64,000 nucleotides of DNA from Altererythrobacter sp. B11 (lineage in GTDB: Bacteria; Pseudomonadota; Alphaproteobacteria; Sphingomonadales; Sphingomonadaceae), in assembly GCF_003569745.1 (NCBI RefSeq), contig NZ_AP018498.1:1143501-1207500 (forward strand). The letters run 5' to 3'. The notes beneath the pieces are model-generated. The model had not been told where the DNA came from, did not search any database, and saw only the letters and a list, made by a program, of their open reading frames with translations. This document shows positions 8,176 to 17,615 of this stretch, in pieces. The translations under genes and the position numbers were made by a program. Numbering within the stretch: the stretch's first letter is position 1; each line of letters begins with the position of its first letter.

Positions 8176-10992
8176 ATGAAACGCCATGTCTCTTGCGCCG
8201 CGCTGAAGCGGCACCTTCTCCGCACTGCTGCGCTCGGCACGCTCGCTGTCGCCGGCACTGCGCATGCCGAAGCCGATGATGCGGCCACCGACGCCGACCA
8301 GATCGTGGTCACCGGCCAGAGGCTCAGCCGCGAAAGCGCGATCGCCGCCAAGAAAGAGGCCGACACCGTGATCGACGAGATCGCGGCGGATGATCTGGGC
8401 AAGCTGCCCGACGCCAACGTGGCCGATGCGCTGGCGCGGCTGCCGGGTGTGAACGTGGTCGTCAACCAGGATACTGGCGAGGGCGAATATGTCACCATCC
8501 GCGGCTTTTCCGGCACCTATAATGCTGTGACGATCAATGGCGTGCGCGTGGCGCAGACCGACCCTTCCAGCCGTGACGTGTCGCTCAGCGTGCTGCCTCC
8601 CAATGGGCTGGCCGCCATCCGCGTGACGAAGACGCTGACGCCCGACGTGGATGGGGATGCGATCGCTGGCGTGATCGATTTTCGCACGCCTACGGCCTTC
8701 GACTTCAACAAGCCCACGACGCTGCGCCTCTATGCCACGGGCGGGATCAATGGCCGCGCTCATTCCGCCGACGAGGATTCTGGCGTTTATCAGGGCCAGC
8801 TCGATTTCGCGCAGAAGTTCGGAGACGGGCAGTTCGGCATCTTCGCCTCGGTCAATTACGGCGTGACCCACGGCAACGCGCAGGAGACCGAGAACGACGG
8901 CGAGTGGGAGCCCTATGTTTGGCGGAAGAACTCGACCGAGACGATCTCCGAAGACAATATGCATTTGCCGGGCATCGACCTTGACTATCGCCGCGTGAAG
9001 CAGACCCGCTACGGCGGCAATATCTCGCTGGATTATCACGGGGATGCCACGCAGCTTTATCTCCGCGGCCAGTATGCGCGGCAGGAACTGCGCGGCACGA
9101 ACGATTACACCGACTACCGCAATCGTCCGACCGCGCGGCTCACCCAGGTGGACCCCGAAGACACCAGCCTGCTGCAGCCGGAAGACATGATCACCGGCAG
9201 CGATCCGACGCTGGGCAGTATCTACGGCTACACGACCGGACAGATCGTGGACGAGGATGGCGATGGCATCATTTCCGACGCCGATCGCAATTCCAGCAAA
9301 TATTGGTCGCTCAACGGCCGCTCTGGCGTGTGGAACCCGCAGGCGTTCCAGTTCGCTCGCAACTTTGGCACGATCGACGTGAACCAGACCCTCGCTACCG
9401 TCGAGTTTGGTGGTGAAAGCAAGATGGACGCGCTGACGCTGACCTACAGCGCCAGCTATTCGGGCGGCACGCGAGAGAACCCCGATGGCTACTCCGTCGG
9501 CTATAATTGCGACAAGTGCACCTTCCCGCTCGATGCCACGGGGATCGACTGGGTTTCCAGCGATCCGCGCTTCCCTCATGCGGGCATGCCGGCTTTCGCG
9601 GAGTTCGTGGAGCGCGACAGTTCGCTGCTCCCCTTCGATGGCGCGAGCCATGAGCGTTGGAAGCAGAAGGATGACCGGATCGCGTTGAAGCTGGACGCAC
9701 GCTACGACATGGATGGTGTGCTCAGCTATGTGCAGGCGGGCGCCAAATGGCTGCGCTCCAAGCGCGATTACGATTACACGCCGCTGTATGACGGCGATTT
9801 CGCCGGCACTCCGCTGGACGGTCTGAACCTGGAGGAATCGGGGCTGGTGGACAAGGAAGTCACCAGCATGCTGGGCGGCGAGTATTATTATGGCGACGTG
9901 TTCGATCGCGCCGCCGTGGTCGCCGCCATCCGCGCTGCGGAGGCGGCCAATGGCGGCGACGTCAGCGAAGAAGATCTCCTGCAGGACGACAAGAAGGGCA
10001 GCGAGAACGTCTATGCCGGTTATGCGCTGGCAAATTTCGACTGGGACGCCTTCCGCCTGATCGCCGGCGCCCGGCTGGAGCACCGCACCATCCACAACGA
10101 CTTCTGGGTGGACGACGGTGACGAGAGCGGCTTCGGCAGCAGCGATTCCAGCTACACGATCTTCCTGCCCAGCCTCACCGCCACCTACCGCCCGAGCAAC
10201 CGAGTGGCGATCCGCGGTGCCCTGTGGACCGGCTATTCCGCGCCGGAATATGGCAACATCTCTGGCGGCCAGAGCATCACTCGCGACCCCGTGACGGATG
10301 AAATTATCGCCATCAGCCAGGGCAATCCGGATCTGAAGCCGGCGAAGGCCTATAACGCCGATCTTTCGCTGGAATATTATCCCGATCCCACCAGCGTCGT
10401 ATCCGTCGCCGCCTACTACAAGCACATCAAGAACTTCATCTTCACCAACGGCAATCAGGTGGATGCGGCGACGACGATCGGGACGATCGAAATCACCCAG
10501 CCGAAGAATGGCGAGACGGCCAAGGTCTATGGCGTGGAGCTGAACCTGATCAAGGGGTTCGACGGGCTGGCTGCGCCCTTCGATGGCTTCGGCTTCGAAG
10601 GCAATCTGACGCTACAGCACAGCGAGGCGGAGAGCGGGCTGGACTATCGCGAGGGCGACAAGATGCGCCTCGTGAACACGCCGCATATCCTCTACAACGC
10701 GGCGCTGACCTTCCAGAAATATGGCTTCGAAGCGAAGCTGTCCTATAATTACCGCGGCAAGTTCATCGAAGACCTGCGGGACAATGCGGTGGACAAGTGG
10801 GTGCGGCCCAACCGCAGCCTCGATCTCCATACGCGCTACAATATCACCCCCAGCCTGGCGATGGACTTCGACGTGGGCAATTTGCTCAACGACTGGAAGT
10901 ACTACACCACCAAGGGCGACAATCCTTCGTACCAAAAGGACTATATGGAGCCGGGCCGCACCTATCTGATGCGCCTCAGCTACGTTTATTGA
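8176..10992 (+). CDS. TonB-dependent outer-membrane receptor (TIGR01782-like), phosphorus-locus paralog
   Basis: A 938-residue outer-membrane beta-barrel receptor that uses TonB/ExbBD energy to import a ligand. It has an N-terminal signal ending near AHAEA, then a TonB box-like DQIVVTGQR and a plug domain with GKLPDANVADALARLPGV, YVTIRGFSGTYNAVTINGV and a C-terminal barrel ending in MRLSYVY with the expected terminal aromatic. The ATG at 8176 has a GAGGG five bases upstream; the longer in-frame start at 8071 lacks one. A Pho-box-like repeat and the GntR operator precede it, tying it to the phospholipase/phosphonate operon. Its ligand is unknown; a phosphonate ester, phospholipid headgroup or glycerophospho compound is the contextual guess. 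Confidence 0.9.
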   Translation: MKRHVSCAALKRHLLRTAALGTLAVAGTAHAEADDAATDADQIVVTGQRLSRESAIAAKKEADTVIDEIAADDLGKLPDANVADALARLPGVNVVVNQDTGEGEYVTIRGFSGTYNAVTINGVRVAQTDPSSRDVSLSVLPPNGLAAIRVTKTLTPDVDGDAIAGVIDFRTPTAFDFNKPTTLRLYATGGINGRAHSADEDSGVYQGQLDFAQKFGDGQFGIFASVNYGVTHGNAQETENDGEWEPYVWRKNSTETISEDNMHLPGIDLDYRRVKQTRYGGNISLDYHGDATQLYLRGQYARQELRGTNDYTDYRNRPTARLTQVDPEDTSLLQPEDMITGSDPTLGSIYGYTTGQIVDEDGDGIISDADRNSSKYWSLNGRSGVWNPQAFQFARNFGTIDVNQTLATVEFGGESKMDALTLTYSASYSGGTRENPDGYSVGYNCDKCTFPLDATGIDWVSSDPRFPHAGMPAFAEFVERDSSLLPFDGASHERWKQKDDRIALKLDARYDMDGVLSYVQAGAKWLRSKRDYDYTPLYDGDFAGTPLDGLNLEESGLVDKEVTSMLGGEYYYGDVFDRAAVVAAIRAAEAANGGDVSEEDLLQDDKKGSENVYAGYALANFDWDAFRLIAGARLEHRTIHNDFWVDDGDESGFGSSDSSYTIFLPSLTATYRPSNRVAIRGALWTGYSAPEYGNISGGQSITRDPVTDEIIAISQGNPDLKPAKAYNADLSLEYYPDPTSVVSVAAYYKHIKNFIFTNGNQVDAATTIGTIEITQPKNGETAKVYGVELNLIKGFDGLAAPFDGFGFEGNLTLQHSEAESGLDYREGDKMRLVNTPHILYNAALTFQKYGFEAKLSYNYRGKFIEDLRDNAVDKWVRPNRSLDLHTRYNITPSLAMDFDVGNLLNDWKYYTTKGDNPSYQKDYMEPGRTYLMRLSYVY

Positions 10993-11000
10993 TTGCGGGC

Positions 11001-11030
11001 GCGGGGGTCGGCAGCCATGCCGGCCCCCGC
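11001..11030 (+). terminator. GC-rich hairpin after the TonB receptor
   Basis: Arms GCGGGGGTCGGC and GCCGGCCCCCGC pair over 12 positions with one G-T wobble and a six-base loop, starting eight bases after the receptor stop. There is no clear T tract, so termination is likely but not certain. Confidence 0.5.
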
Positions 11031-11114
11031 CCTGCCGTGGCCGGTTGCCAAGGCGCCCTGCAGGAGGCACCAAGCGACCAGACGCGTCACCCAATGCAGG
11101 GGATACCATCCACT

Positions 11115-11882
11115 ATGCCGGCGAGGAAAAGCTCCGCTGACGCTCGCGGAAAGCCTCCGCCTGCCGCGGAGGCGGCGGTGCCGCAATATCTCGCCCTGCG
11201 CGACAGGATCGCCGAAGGCATCGAGATGGGCAAGCTGGCGCCCGGCGCCCGGTTGCCGTCGGAACGGCAATTGCAGACGGACAGCGGCGCCGCGCGCGGG
11301 ACCATCCGCGAAGCGCTGTTCCAGCTGGAAGCGGAGGGGCTGATCTATCGCCGCGATCGCAGCGGCTGGTACGTCTCGCCCCCGCCCATCACCTATGACC
11401 CGACGCGCTGGGCCGGTTTCATGAGCTATGTCGCGGATCAGGGGCGGACGCCGGAAACGCGCACGTTGCTGAAGGAGGAGGTGCCCGCCCCGCCAGCCAT
11501 CGCCGATATCTTCCGCGTGGCCCCTGGCGCTCGGCTGTATGTGATCTCGCGCCGCCGCTCGATCGACGGGCGGCCTGTGCTGGTGGAGCGCATTACGGTC
11601 GATCCCAAGCTGGCTCCCGGGCTGTTCGACCATTCGCTCGACGGGTCGCTGACCCAGGTGCTGACGCAGGCCTACAAGCTTTCAGTGGCGCGCAACCGGG
11701 TGAGCATGCGCCCCTGTGCGCTGGTGGGCACGGCGGCGGAGCAGCTCGGCGTGAAAAGCGGCACTCCGGGGCTGGAAGTGGTGCGCACCAGCTTCGACCC
11801 GGCGGGCCGGGTCGTCGAGTACGATCAGGAATACTGGCGGCACGACGCCATACGGGTGCATGTGGACCTGAACGTGGCCTAG
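11115..11882 (+). CDS. GntR-family regulator with UTRA ligand domain (HutC subfamily, PhnR/PhnF-like)
   Basis: A 255-residue repressor-type regulator. The winged helix-turn-helix occupies about residues 20-90, with ARLPSERQLQ and GTIREALFQLEAEGLIYRR, both diagnostic of GntR. A UTRA effector domain follows to the C-terminus (VYSPPPI-type linker, then VISRRRSIDGRPVLVERI and EVVRTSFDPAGRVVEYDQEYW). HutC-subfamily regulators of this form often control phosphonate or amino-sugar catabolism. The two TGGnCTATACCA operators at 7149-7164 and 8020-8037 are the obvious targets. An ATG at 11094 is also in frame; 11115 was chosen because conserved sequence begins well after both. It may be cotranscribed with the receptor if the hairpin at 11001 leaks. 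Confidence 0.88.
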   Translation: MPARKSSADARGKPPPAAEAAVPQYLALRDRIAEGIEMGKLAPGARLPSERQLQTDSGAARGTIREALFQLEAEGLIYRRDRSGWYVSPPPITYDPTRWAGFMSYVADQGRTPETRTLLKEEVPAPPAIADIFRVAPGARLYVISRRRSIDGRPVLVERITVDPKLAPGLFDHSLDGSLTQVLTQAYKLSVARNRVSMRPCALVGTAAEQLGVKSGTPGLEVVRTSFDPAGRVVEYDQEYWRHDAIRVHVDLNVA

Positions 11883-12089
11883 CGCGGCGCGCCGGTGGCG
11901 GCGCATCACTCGGCACGCCGAGATTTCGGAACTCGCGCCGTCATGGCGAATTACAGCAACGGCAAGTGAGAAGCCCTGCGCTCGCTGTCGATCACCGGTG
12001 ACTGGTTCGAAGTCCTTGGCTTCGTCCCTTTCGATCGTGATCGCCACCCGTGCTCCGCCAGCCCGCCTGCGATGACAAGAGGATCCGTC

Positions 12090-14483
12090 ATGGATGATAT
12101 AGCCCCCCGCCGCCGCAGCTTTGCCGCAATGATCGTGGGGGCGCTCGTGGCTCTCATCGGCACCGTACTGACGATTGGGGGCGGGTGGCTCGTGATCCTC
12201 GACGGATCACCCTATTATCTGCTCGCTGGCCTGGCGATGCTCGCCTCCGGCATCCTCCTGTTTCGGCAGCGCCTGCTGGGCGGCTGGGTGTATATCGCAG
12301 TATTCGCCGCGACGGTAATCTGGGCCTTCTGGGAAGTGGGCGCCAACGGCTGGGCGCTGGTCCCGCGCCTGATCGCGCCGCTCGTCCTGCTGATCGCCGT
12401 GGTGCTCGTCATGCCGGCGCTCACCCTTGCTCATCGCCGCTGGACCTTTGCCTTTGGCGGGCTCGCCGCGGTGTTGCTGGTGTTCATCCTCGGCGGCGTG
12501 ATCATCGGCAAGGAGAACGAGCACGAAGTTCTGGCCGAACTCCCCGCAGAAGGCAGCGGCATGGCCGATCCTTCGCCCTTGCATGCGGATAGCGACTGGC
12601 CTGCCTATGGCGGCTCCTACGCCGCGCGCCGTTACACGCCGCTCAGCCAGATCACTCCCGCCAATGTCTCCAAGCTCGAGCGGGCGTGGCTGGTGCACAC
12701 GGGCGACATGCCTTCCTCCAAGGAGGTGGCGGGCAAGTATGGTGACGAGAACACGCCCCTGAAGGTGGGCGATACGCTGTATGTCTGCACGCCGAAGAAC
12801 TGGATTCTCGCGCTCGATCCCGCCACGGGCAGGCAGCGCTGGAAGTTCGATCCAAAGGTCCCGGACGCAGCGATTCCCTACACCGCCGCGTGCCGCGGGG
12901 TGAGCTATTACGAGGTGCCCGGAGCGGCCGGGGACGAGCCTTGCGCCCGGCGCATCATCTTCGGCACGCTGGACGCGCGGCTTTTCGCGCTGGACGCGGC
13001 AACCGGGCGCCCGTGCGAGGATTTCGGCACTAACGGGCAGGTGGATACGACAATCGGCATGGGCCAGACGCGGCCGGGCTATGTCTCGATCAATTCCCCG
13101 CCCACCATTGTCCATGGTGTCGTGGTGACCGGGCATCAGGTGCTCGACGGACAGGACCGGTGGGAGCCCTCGGGCGTGATCCGTGGCTTCGACGCCGTTA
13201 CCGGCAAGCTCGACTGGGCGTGGGACATGATGCACCCGGACTGGAATGGCTATCCGCCGCCGGGTGAGGAATGGGCGCGCGGCACCCCCAATATGTGGAC
13301 GATTGCGTCGGGTGACGAGGATCTCGGCCTCGTCTACCTCCCCATGGGCAACTCCGCAGCCGATTACTGGAGCGGCAAGCGCCGCCCGCCGGAGAACTTC
13401 TATGCCACCTCGCTCGTCGCGCTGGATGTGGACACCGGCAAGCCCCGCTGGCGCTTCCAGGCGGTGAAGAAGGATGTGTGGGATTACGATTTCGGCGCGC
13501 AGGCGACCCTGATCGACTACAAGGGTACGCCGGCGCTGGTGCTCCCTAGCAAGCAGGGCGACATCTACATCCTCGACCGTCGCACCGGGAAGCCACTGAC
13601 GCCCGTGGGCACGATCCGCGCCCCGATCGGAGGTGTGGAACCACAGGAGCGGGCAGAAACGCAGATCGTTTCGCGCTGGCAGACGCTGCGAAAGCCGGAC
13701 CTGACCGAACAGGACATGTGGGGCATGTCCCCGATCGACCAGATGATCTGCCGCATCCAGTTCCGCAAGGCGAGCTATGACGGCTTCTATACGCCTCCCA
13801 CGGCGGATCGGCATTCGATCGAATACCCGGGCTATAATGGCGGCACCGACTGGGGTGGTATCGCGGTGGACCCGCGCCGTGGGGTGATCGTGGCCAATTA
13901 CAATGACATGCCGAATTACGTGCGACTGGTTCCGCGCAAGAAGGCGGAGGAACTCGGCTGGGCGCCGCGTGGCGAGGCCCGGGGCGGGATCGGCGGAGCG
14001 GAAGGCGCGGGCGATCCACAGCTCAACACGCCCTATGCAATTGATGTGAACGCCGGATGGCGGCTGCCCCTCACGGGTATGTTGTGCAAGCAGCCGCCCT
14101 ATGGCGGGCTGCGGGCGATCGACATCGCAACCGGGAAAACGCTGTGGGATCGCCCGTTCGGCACGGCGCGCACCAACGGCCCGTTCGGCATTCCGTCCAT
14201 GCTCCCGCTGACGATCGGCACGCCGAACAATGGCGGGGCGGTGGTGACAGCCAGCGGCCTCATCTTCATCGCAGCGGCAACCGACAATCTTATCCGTGCG
14301 GTCGATCTCGCCACAGGCAAGACCCTCTGGACCGACAAGCTGCCGGCGGGCGGCCAGGCCACCCCCATGGTCTATCAGCAGAACGGGCGCGAATATCTGG
14401 TCATCGTGGCGGGCGGCCATCACTTCATGGAGACGCCGATTGGCGATGAGGTAATCGCCTATGCCCTGCCGCAGAGCGGGTGA
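12090..14483 (+). CDS. gcd: membrane-bound PQQ-dependent glucose dehydrogenase
   Basis: A 797-residue quinoprotein, the same length as E. coli Gcd (about 796), that oxidises glucose to gluconolactone on the periplasmic face and passes electrons to ubiquinone. The first 140 residues form five membrane spans. The remainder is an eight-bladed PQQ propeller with repeated ALDPATGRQRWKF-type tryptophan-docking motifs, DWPAYGGSYAARRYTPLSQI at its start and GTPNMWTIAS in the middle. The ATG at 12090 has AAGAGGA six bases upstream, better than the ATG at 12072. No PQQ biosynthesis genes are in the window. Gluconate secretion dissolves mineral phosphate in many soil bacteria, which may explain its place beside a phosphorus-scavenging locus (inference). 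Confidence 0.93.
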   Translation: MDDIAPRRRSFAAMIVGALVALIGTVLTIGGGWLVILDGSPYYLLAGLAMLASGILLFRQRLLGGWVYIAVFAATVIWAFWEVGANGWALVPRLIAPLVLLIAVVLVMPALTLAHRRWTFAFGGLAAVLLVFILGGVIIGKENEHEVLAELPAEGSGMADPSPLHADSDWPAYGGSYAARRYTPLSQITPANVSKLERAWLVHTGDMPSSKEVAGKYGDENTPLKVGDTLYVCTPKNWILALDPATGRQRWKFDPKVPDAAIPYTAACRGVSYYEVPGAAGDEPCARRIIFGTLDARLFALDAATGRPCEDFGTNGQVDTTIGMGQTRPGYVSINSPPTIVHGVVVTGHQVLDGQDRWEPSGVIRGFDAVTGKLDWAWDMMHPDWNGYPPPGEEWARGTPNMWTIASGDEDLGLVYLPMGNSAADYWSGKRRPPENFYATSLVALDVDTGKPRWRFQAVKKDVWDYDFGAQATLIDYKGTPALVLPSKQGDIYILDRRTGKPLTPVGTIRAPIGGVEPQERAETQIVSRWQTLRKPDLTEQDMWGMSPIDQMICRIQFRKASYDGFYTPPTADRHSIEYPGYNGGTDWGGIAVDPRRGVIVANYNDMPNYVRLVPRKKAEELGWAPRGEARGGIGGAEGAGDPQLNTPYAIDVNAGWRLPLTGMLCKQPPYGGLRAIDIATGKTLWDRPFGTARTNGPFGIPSMLPLTIGTPNNGGAVVTASGLIFIAAATDNLIRAVDLATGKTLWTDKLPAGGQATPMVYQQNGREYLVIVAGGHHFMETPIGDEVIAYALPQSG

Positions 14484-14552
14484 CCCAGGCCGCGTGCTTG
14501 ATTATCCCGGCCGCACTGCCTATCTCGGTCGCGGCCGGCATGTGCCGGCTGA

Positions 14553-14695
14553 CGTTCTCAGGGCGGGGTGAAATTCCCCACCGGCGGTAATTGCGCTTAT
14601 GTGCATCAGCCCGCGAGCGCCCGTGGCCTAGGCTGCGGGGTCAGCAGACCCGGTGTGACTCCGGGGCCGACGGTATAGTCCGGATGGAAGAGAAC
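14553..14695 (+). promoter_or_regulatory. FMN riboswitch (RFN element)
   Basis: The segment contains the conserved RFN blocks in order: GTTCTCAGGGCGGGGTGAAA, CCCCACCGGCGGTAATT, AGCCCGCGAGCGC, GACCCGGTGTGACTCCGGGG, CCGACGGTATAGTCCGGATG and GAAGAGAACG, which pairs back with the start. It binds FMN and represses the following riboflavin operon. It ends 88 bases before the ribD start, leaving room for an expression platform. Confidence 0.96.
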
Positions 14696-14783
14696 GATGA
14701 TGGCTGGCGCGCGCCTTCCTATGGGAGGCGTGCCAGTGCTGTCATGCGCCCTGGGCTGCGTCCGTTGTTTGAGTCGGAGCGGC

Positions 14784-15827
14784 ATGGGCAGGTTCGAGAC
14801 ACTCGACAAGCAGGCGGGGGCGGCATGGATTGCCGATGCCTTCGCGCGTGCGATCGAGTGTGCGCGTGCCTTTGAAGGCGCCACCGCACCCAATCCCCCG
14901 GTCGGTTGTGTGCTGCTCGACGACGAGGGGCGGCAACTGGCCGCCGCGGCGCATCAGAAGGCGGGCGGCCCCCATGCGGAGGCGCTGGCGATCGAAGCCT
15001 GCCGCGCCAACGGCACGACCCCGCAGGTCCACACTGCAGTCGTTACGCTGGAACCCTGCAACCACCATGGACGCACGCCGCCCTGCAGCGAAGCATTGCT
15101 GGCCACGCCCGTGCGCGTGGTGTGGATCGCCTGCCGCGATCCCAATACGCAGGTCGCCGGGGGCGGTGCGGAGCGGCTGGCGGCCGCGGGCCTTGCCGTG
15201 CATTTCCTCGACGAGCTGGATGATCCCCGCGCGTCATCGTTGAAGCGGGCGGCAGACCGGCTGATCGCGCCCTTCGCGCACCGGATGCATACGGGCCTGC
15301 CCTTCGTGACCGTCAAGCAGGCGGTGACGGGCGAAGGAAGCATGATCCCGCCGGCCGGCAGCAAGACCTTCACCTCCTCCTCGTCACTACGCCTCGCCCA
15401 TGTCCTGCGGCGCAGGGCGGATGCAATTCTGACGGGCTCCGGCACCATTCTGGCCGACGAGCCTCTCCTTACCGTTCGCCATGTGGCGGATCATCCCGGC
15501 AAGCACCGGATGCTGGCGATCCTCGACCGCCGCGGGCGCGTGCCGCCGGCTTATCTTGAAGCGGCGCAGGCACGCGGCTTTGTGCCGATCATCGCCCGCG
15601 ATCCAGCTGAGGCGCTTGCCGCGCTGGGCGACGCCGGAGCGCTGGAAGTGCTGGTGGAGGCGGGCCCGCGCGTGACCGAGGCCATGCTGTCACGCGGCCT
15701 GTGGGATGAGCACGTTCTCATTGAGAGCCTGCCCGCCGCAGAGGGCGGTGACAGGATCTCCGTCCGCCGGCGTGATGCGGCGGGGGACATTTCGGAAGGG
15801 GGCGTGGATGTTCTCGGGTATTATTGA
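14784..15827 (+). CDS. ribD: bifunctional riboflavin biosynthesis deaminase/reductase
   Basis: A 347-residue two-domain enzyme for the second and third steps of riboflavin synthesis: deamination of the diaminopyrimidinone and NADPH reduction of the ribosyl side chain. The N-terminal deaminase has the zinc motifs PHAEALAIE and LEPCNHHGRTPPCSEAL. The C-terminal reductase has VTVKQAVTGEGSMI and ADAILTGSGTILADEPLLTVR. The ATG at 14784 has GGAG just upstream and immediately precedes the conserved helix; the longer frame from 14697 would begin inside the riboswitch tail. The last 20 bases overlap ribE, consistent with coupled translation. Regulation is by the FMN riboswitch upstream. Confidence 0.95.
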   Translation: MGRFETLDKQAGAAWIADAFARAIECARAFEGATAPNPPVGCVLLDDEGRQLAAAAHQKAGGPHAEALAIEACRANGTTPQVHTAVVTLEPCNHHGRTPPCSEALLATPVRVVWIACRDPNTQVAGGGAERLAAAGLAVHFLDELDDPRASSLKRAADRLIAPFAHRMHTGLPFVTVKQAVTGEGSMIPPAGSKTFTSSSSLRLAHVLRRRADAILTGSGTILADEPLLTVRHVADHPGKHRMLAILDRRGRVPPAYLEAAQARGFVPIIARDPAEALAALGDAGALEVLVEAGPRVTEAMLSRGLWDEHVLIESLPAAEGGDRISVRRRDAAGDISEGGVDVLGYY

Positions 15828-16419
15828 ATGCACGGCGCCGGTGCTGGCCGCCGGGGCGCGGGAGGGTTCGCTCTCGCTGCGGCTCGCGACCGGCTTCCCC
15901 GATCTGGATCTGGGCGAAAGCGTAGCGGTGAACGGCGTTTGCCTGACCGTTACGGAGCGGGACGCTGCCGGGGAAGCGCTATTCTTCGTCGGCCCGGAAA
16001 CACTGGCGCGAAGCAATCTGGGCGCTCTGACTACCGGGGGTCTCGTCAACCTTGAACGTTCGGCCACGCTTTCCTCGCGCCTTTCGGGCCATCTCGTGCA
16101 GGGGCATGTGGACGGGCTCGCCCGCCTTTCCGGCCAGAGTGAAGACGGGGGGACATGGCGCCTGCGCTTCACCGTCCCCGAAGATCTTTCCCGCTACTGC
16201 GTGGAGAAGGGTTCGATCGCGCTCAACGGCGTCAGCCTGACCCTCAACGCAGTCGAAGCTGCCGGGCAGGGCGAGAGCGACCTGCACGTGGCGATCATCC
16301 CCCACACCTGGGAACACACCAATCTGCACCGGCTGACGCCGGGCGATGCCGTCAATGTCGAAGTGGACGTGATGGCCAAATATGTGGAGCGTCTATGTCA
16401 GCCCTATCAACGGCCCTGA
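15808..16419 (+). CDS. ribE: riboflavin synthase, alpha subunit
   Basis: A 203-residue protein that dismutates two lumazines into riboflavin and a pyrimidine. The N-terminus MFSGIIECTAPV is the conserved start of the family, and two lumazine-binding repeats are visible: GESVAVNGVCLTV with LSGHLVQGHVDG, then GSIALNGVSLTLN with IPHTWEHTNL. The gene begins inside ribD and ends 25 bases inside ribBA. Length is typical (about 200). Confidence 0.96.
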   Translation: MFSGIIECTAPVLAAGAREGSLSLRLATGFPDLDLGESVAVNGVCLTVTERDAAGEALFFVGPETLARSNLGALTTGGLVNLERSATLSSRLSGHLVQGHVDGLARLSGQSEDGGTWRLRFTVPEDLSRYCVEKGSIALNGVSLTLNAVEAAGQGESDLHVAIIPHTWEHTNLHRLTPGDAVNVEVDVMAKYVERLCQPYQRP

Positions 16420-17615
16420 ACCAGTTGCGGCAGGGCGGCATGATCGTCCTGCTCGACGACGAGGATCGCGAGAACGAAGGCGATCTGGTGCTCGCCGCCG
16501 AATTCGCCACGCCCGAAGCGATCAACTTCATGGCACGGTTCGGGCGCGGCCTGATCTGCCTGGCCTTGGCCGGGGAGCAGGTGGACCGGCTCGGCCTCAA
16601 GCCGATGGTGGCCGTGAACCAGGCACGCCGCTCCACCGCCTTCACGGTCTCGATCGAGGCGCGCGAGGGGATCACCACCGGCATTTCCGCACATGATCGC
16701 GCGCGGACGATCCGCGTAGCCATCGACCCCGCTTCGGGGCCGCAACACATTGCCTCCCCCGGCCACGTCTTCCCGCTGCGCGCGGCGGAGGGCGGGGTGC
16801 TGGCGCGGAACGGCCATACCGAGGGCGCGGTGGACCTGATGCGGCTTGCGGGGCTGCAGCCGGCGGGGGTGATCTGCGAGGTGATGAAGGATGACGGCAC
16901 CATGGCGCGGCGGGATGACCTGAGGGCTTTCGCACGCGAGCATGACCTGCCGATCCTGACCATTGCCGAGATCGCTGCGCATCGCCGCGCGAACGAAGTG
17001 CTGGTGGAGGAAGTCGCCCGCTCCACGCTTCCGACCGAATTTTCCGCCAGCCCGTTCGAAATGCGCGCCTTTCGGGGCCTGCATGACGGGGTGGAACATC
17101 TGGCGTTGCTGCGCACGCCGCTGGGCGATGCGCCGCTGGTGCGGGTTCATTCCGAATGCCTGACCGGCGATGCGCTGGGATCGCTGCGCTGCGACTGCGG
17201 GGCGCAATTGCGCGAGGCGCTGCAACTGATCGATCAGCAGGGCGGCGCGCTGCTCTATCTGCGCAGCCAGGAAGGGCGCGGCATCGGCCTTGCCAACAAG
17301 GTGCGTGCCTATTCGCTGCAGGATCAGGGGCACGACACGCTGGAGGCCAATCTTGCCCTCGGCTTCGCGCCGGATGCGCGCGAGTACGGCGTGGCTGCGC
17401 AGATGCTGCGAGCTCTGGGCATCACGCAATTGCGCCTGCTGACCAACAATCCCGAAAAGTCGCGCGCTCTGGTGGCGGCCGGCCTCGACGTGCGCGAGCA
17501 GGTGCCATTGATCGTTCCCGCCAATCCGTTCAACGCTCGCTATCTTGCCACCAAGCGCGACCGCTTCGGCCACACGCTTGCCCATGACCATACGACCGAG
17601 GACCATCATGCCTGA
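16395..17615 (+). CDS. ribBA: bifunctional DHBP synthase / GTP cyclohydrolase II
   Basis: A 406-residue fusion supplying both precursors of riboflavin. The N-terminal RibB half (1-200) has LDDEDRENEGDLVLAAE and TTGISAHDRARTI, making dihydroxybutanone phosphate from ribulose 5-phosphate. The C-terminal RibA half opens GTP: VRVHSECLTGDALGSLRCDC contains the three zinc cysteines, and RSQEGRGIGL plus DAREYGVAAQML hold the catalytic arginine and tyrosine. Many alphaproteobacterial fusions have a degenerate RibA half; this one looks intact. It overlaps ribE at its start and ribH by eight bases at its end. Confidence 0.96.
   Translation: MSALSTALNQLRQGGMIVLLDDEDRENEGDLVLAAEFATPEAINFMARFGRGLICLALAGEQVDRLGLKPMVAVNQARRSTAFTVSIEAREGITTGISAHDRARTIRVAIDPASGPQHIASPGHVFPLRAAEGGVLARNGHTEGAVDLMRLAGLQPAGVICEVMKDDGTMARRDDLRAFAREHDLPILTIAEIAAHRRANEVLVEEVARSTLPTEFSASPFEMRAFRGLHDGVEHLALLRTPLGDAPLVRVHSECLTGDALGSLRCDCGAQLREALQLIDQQGGALLYLRSQEGRGIGLANKVRAYSLQDQGHDTLEANLALGFAPDAREYGVAAQMLRALGITQLRLLTNNPEKSRALVAAGLDVREQVPLIVPANPFNARYLATKRDRFGHTLAHDHTTEDHHA

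Noticed and set aside
7978..10425. 815-codon minus-strand frame opposite the TonB receptor
   Set aside because: The plus-strand protein is a clear receptor with ribosome-binding site; the antisense translation has no recognisable family.
12207..14423. 738-codon minus-strand frame opposite gcd
   Set aside because: Antisense shadow of the quinoprotein gene.
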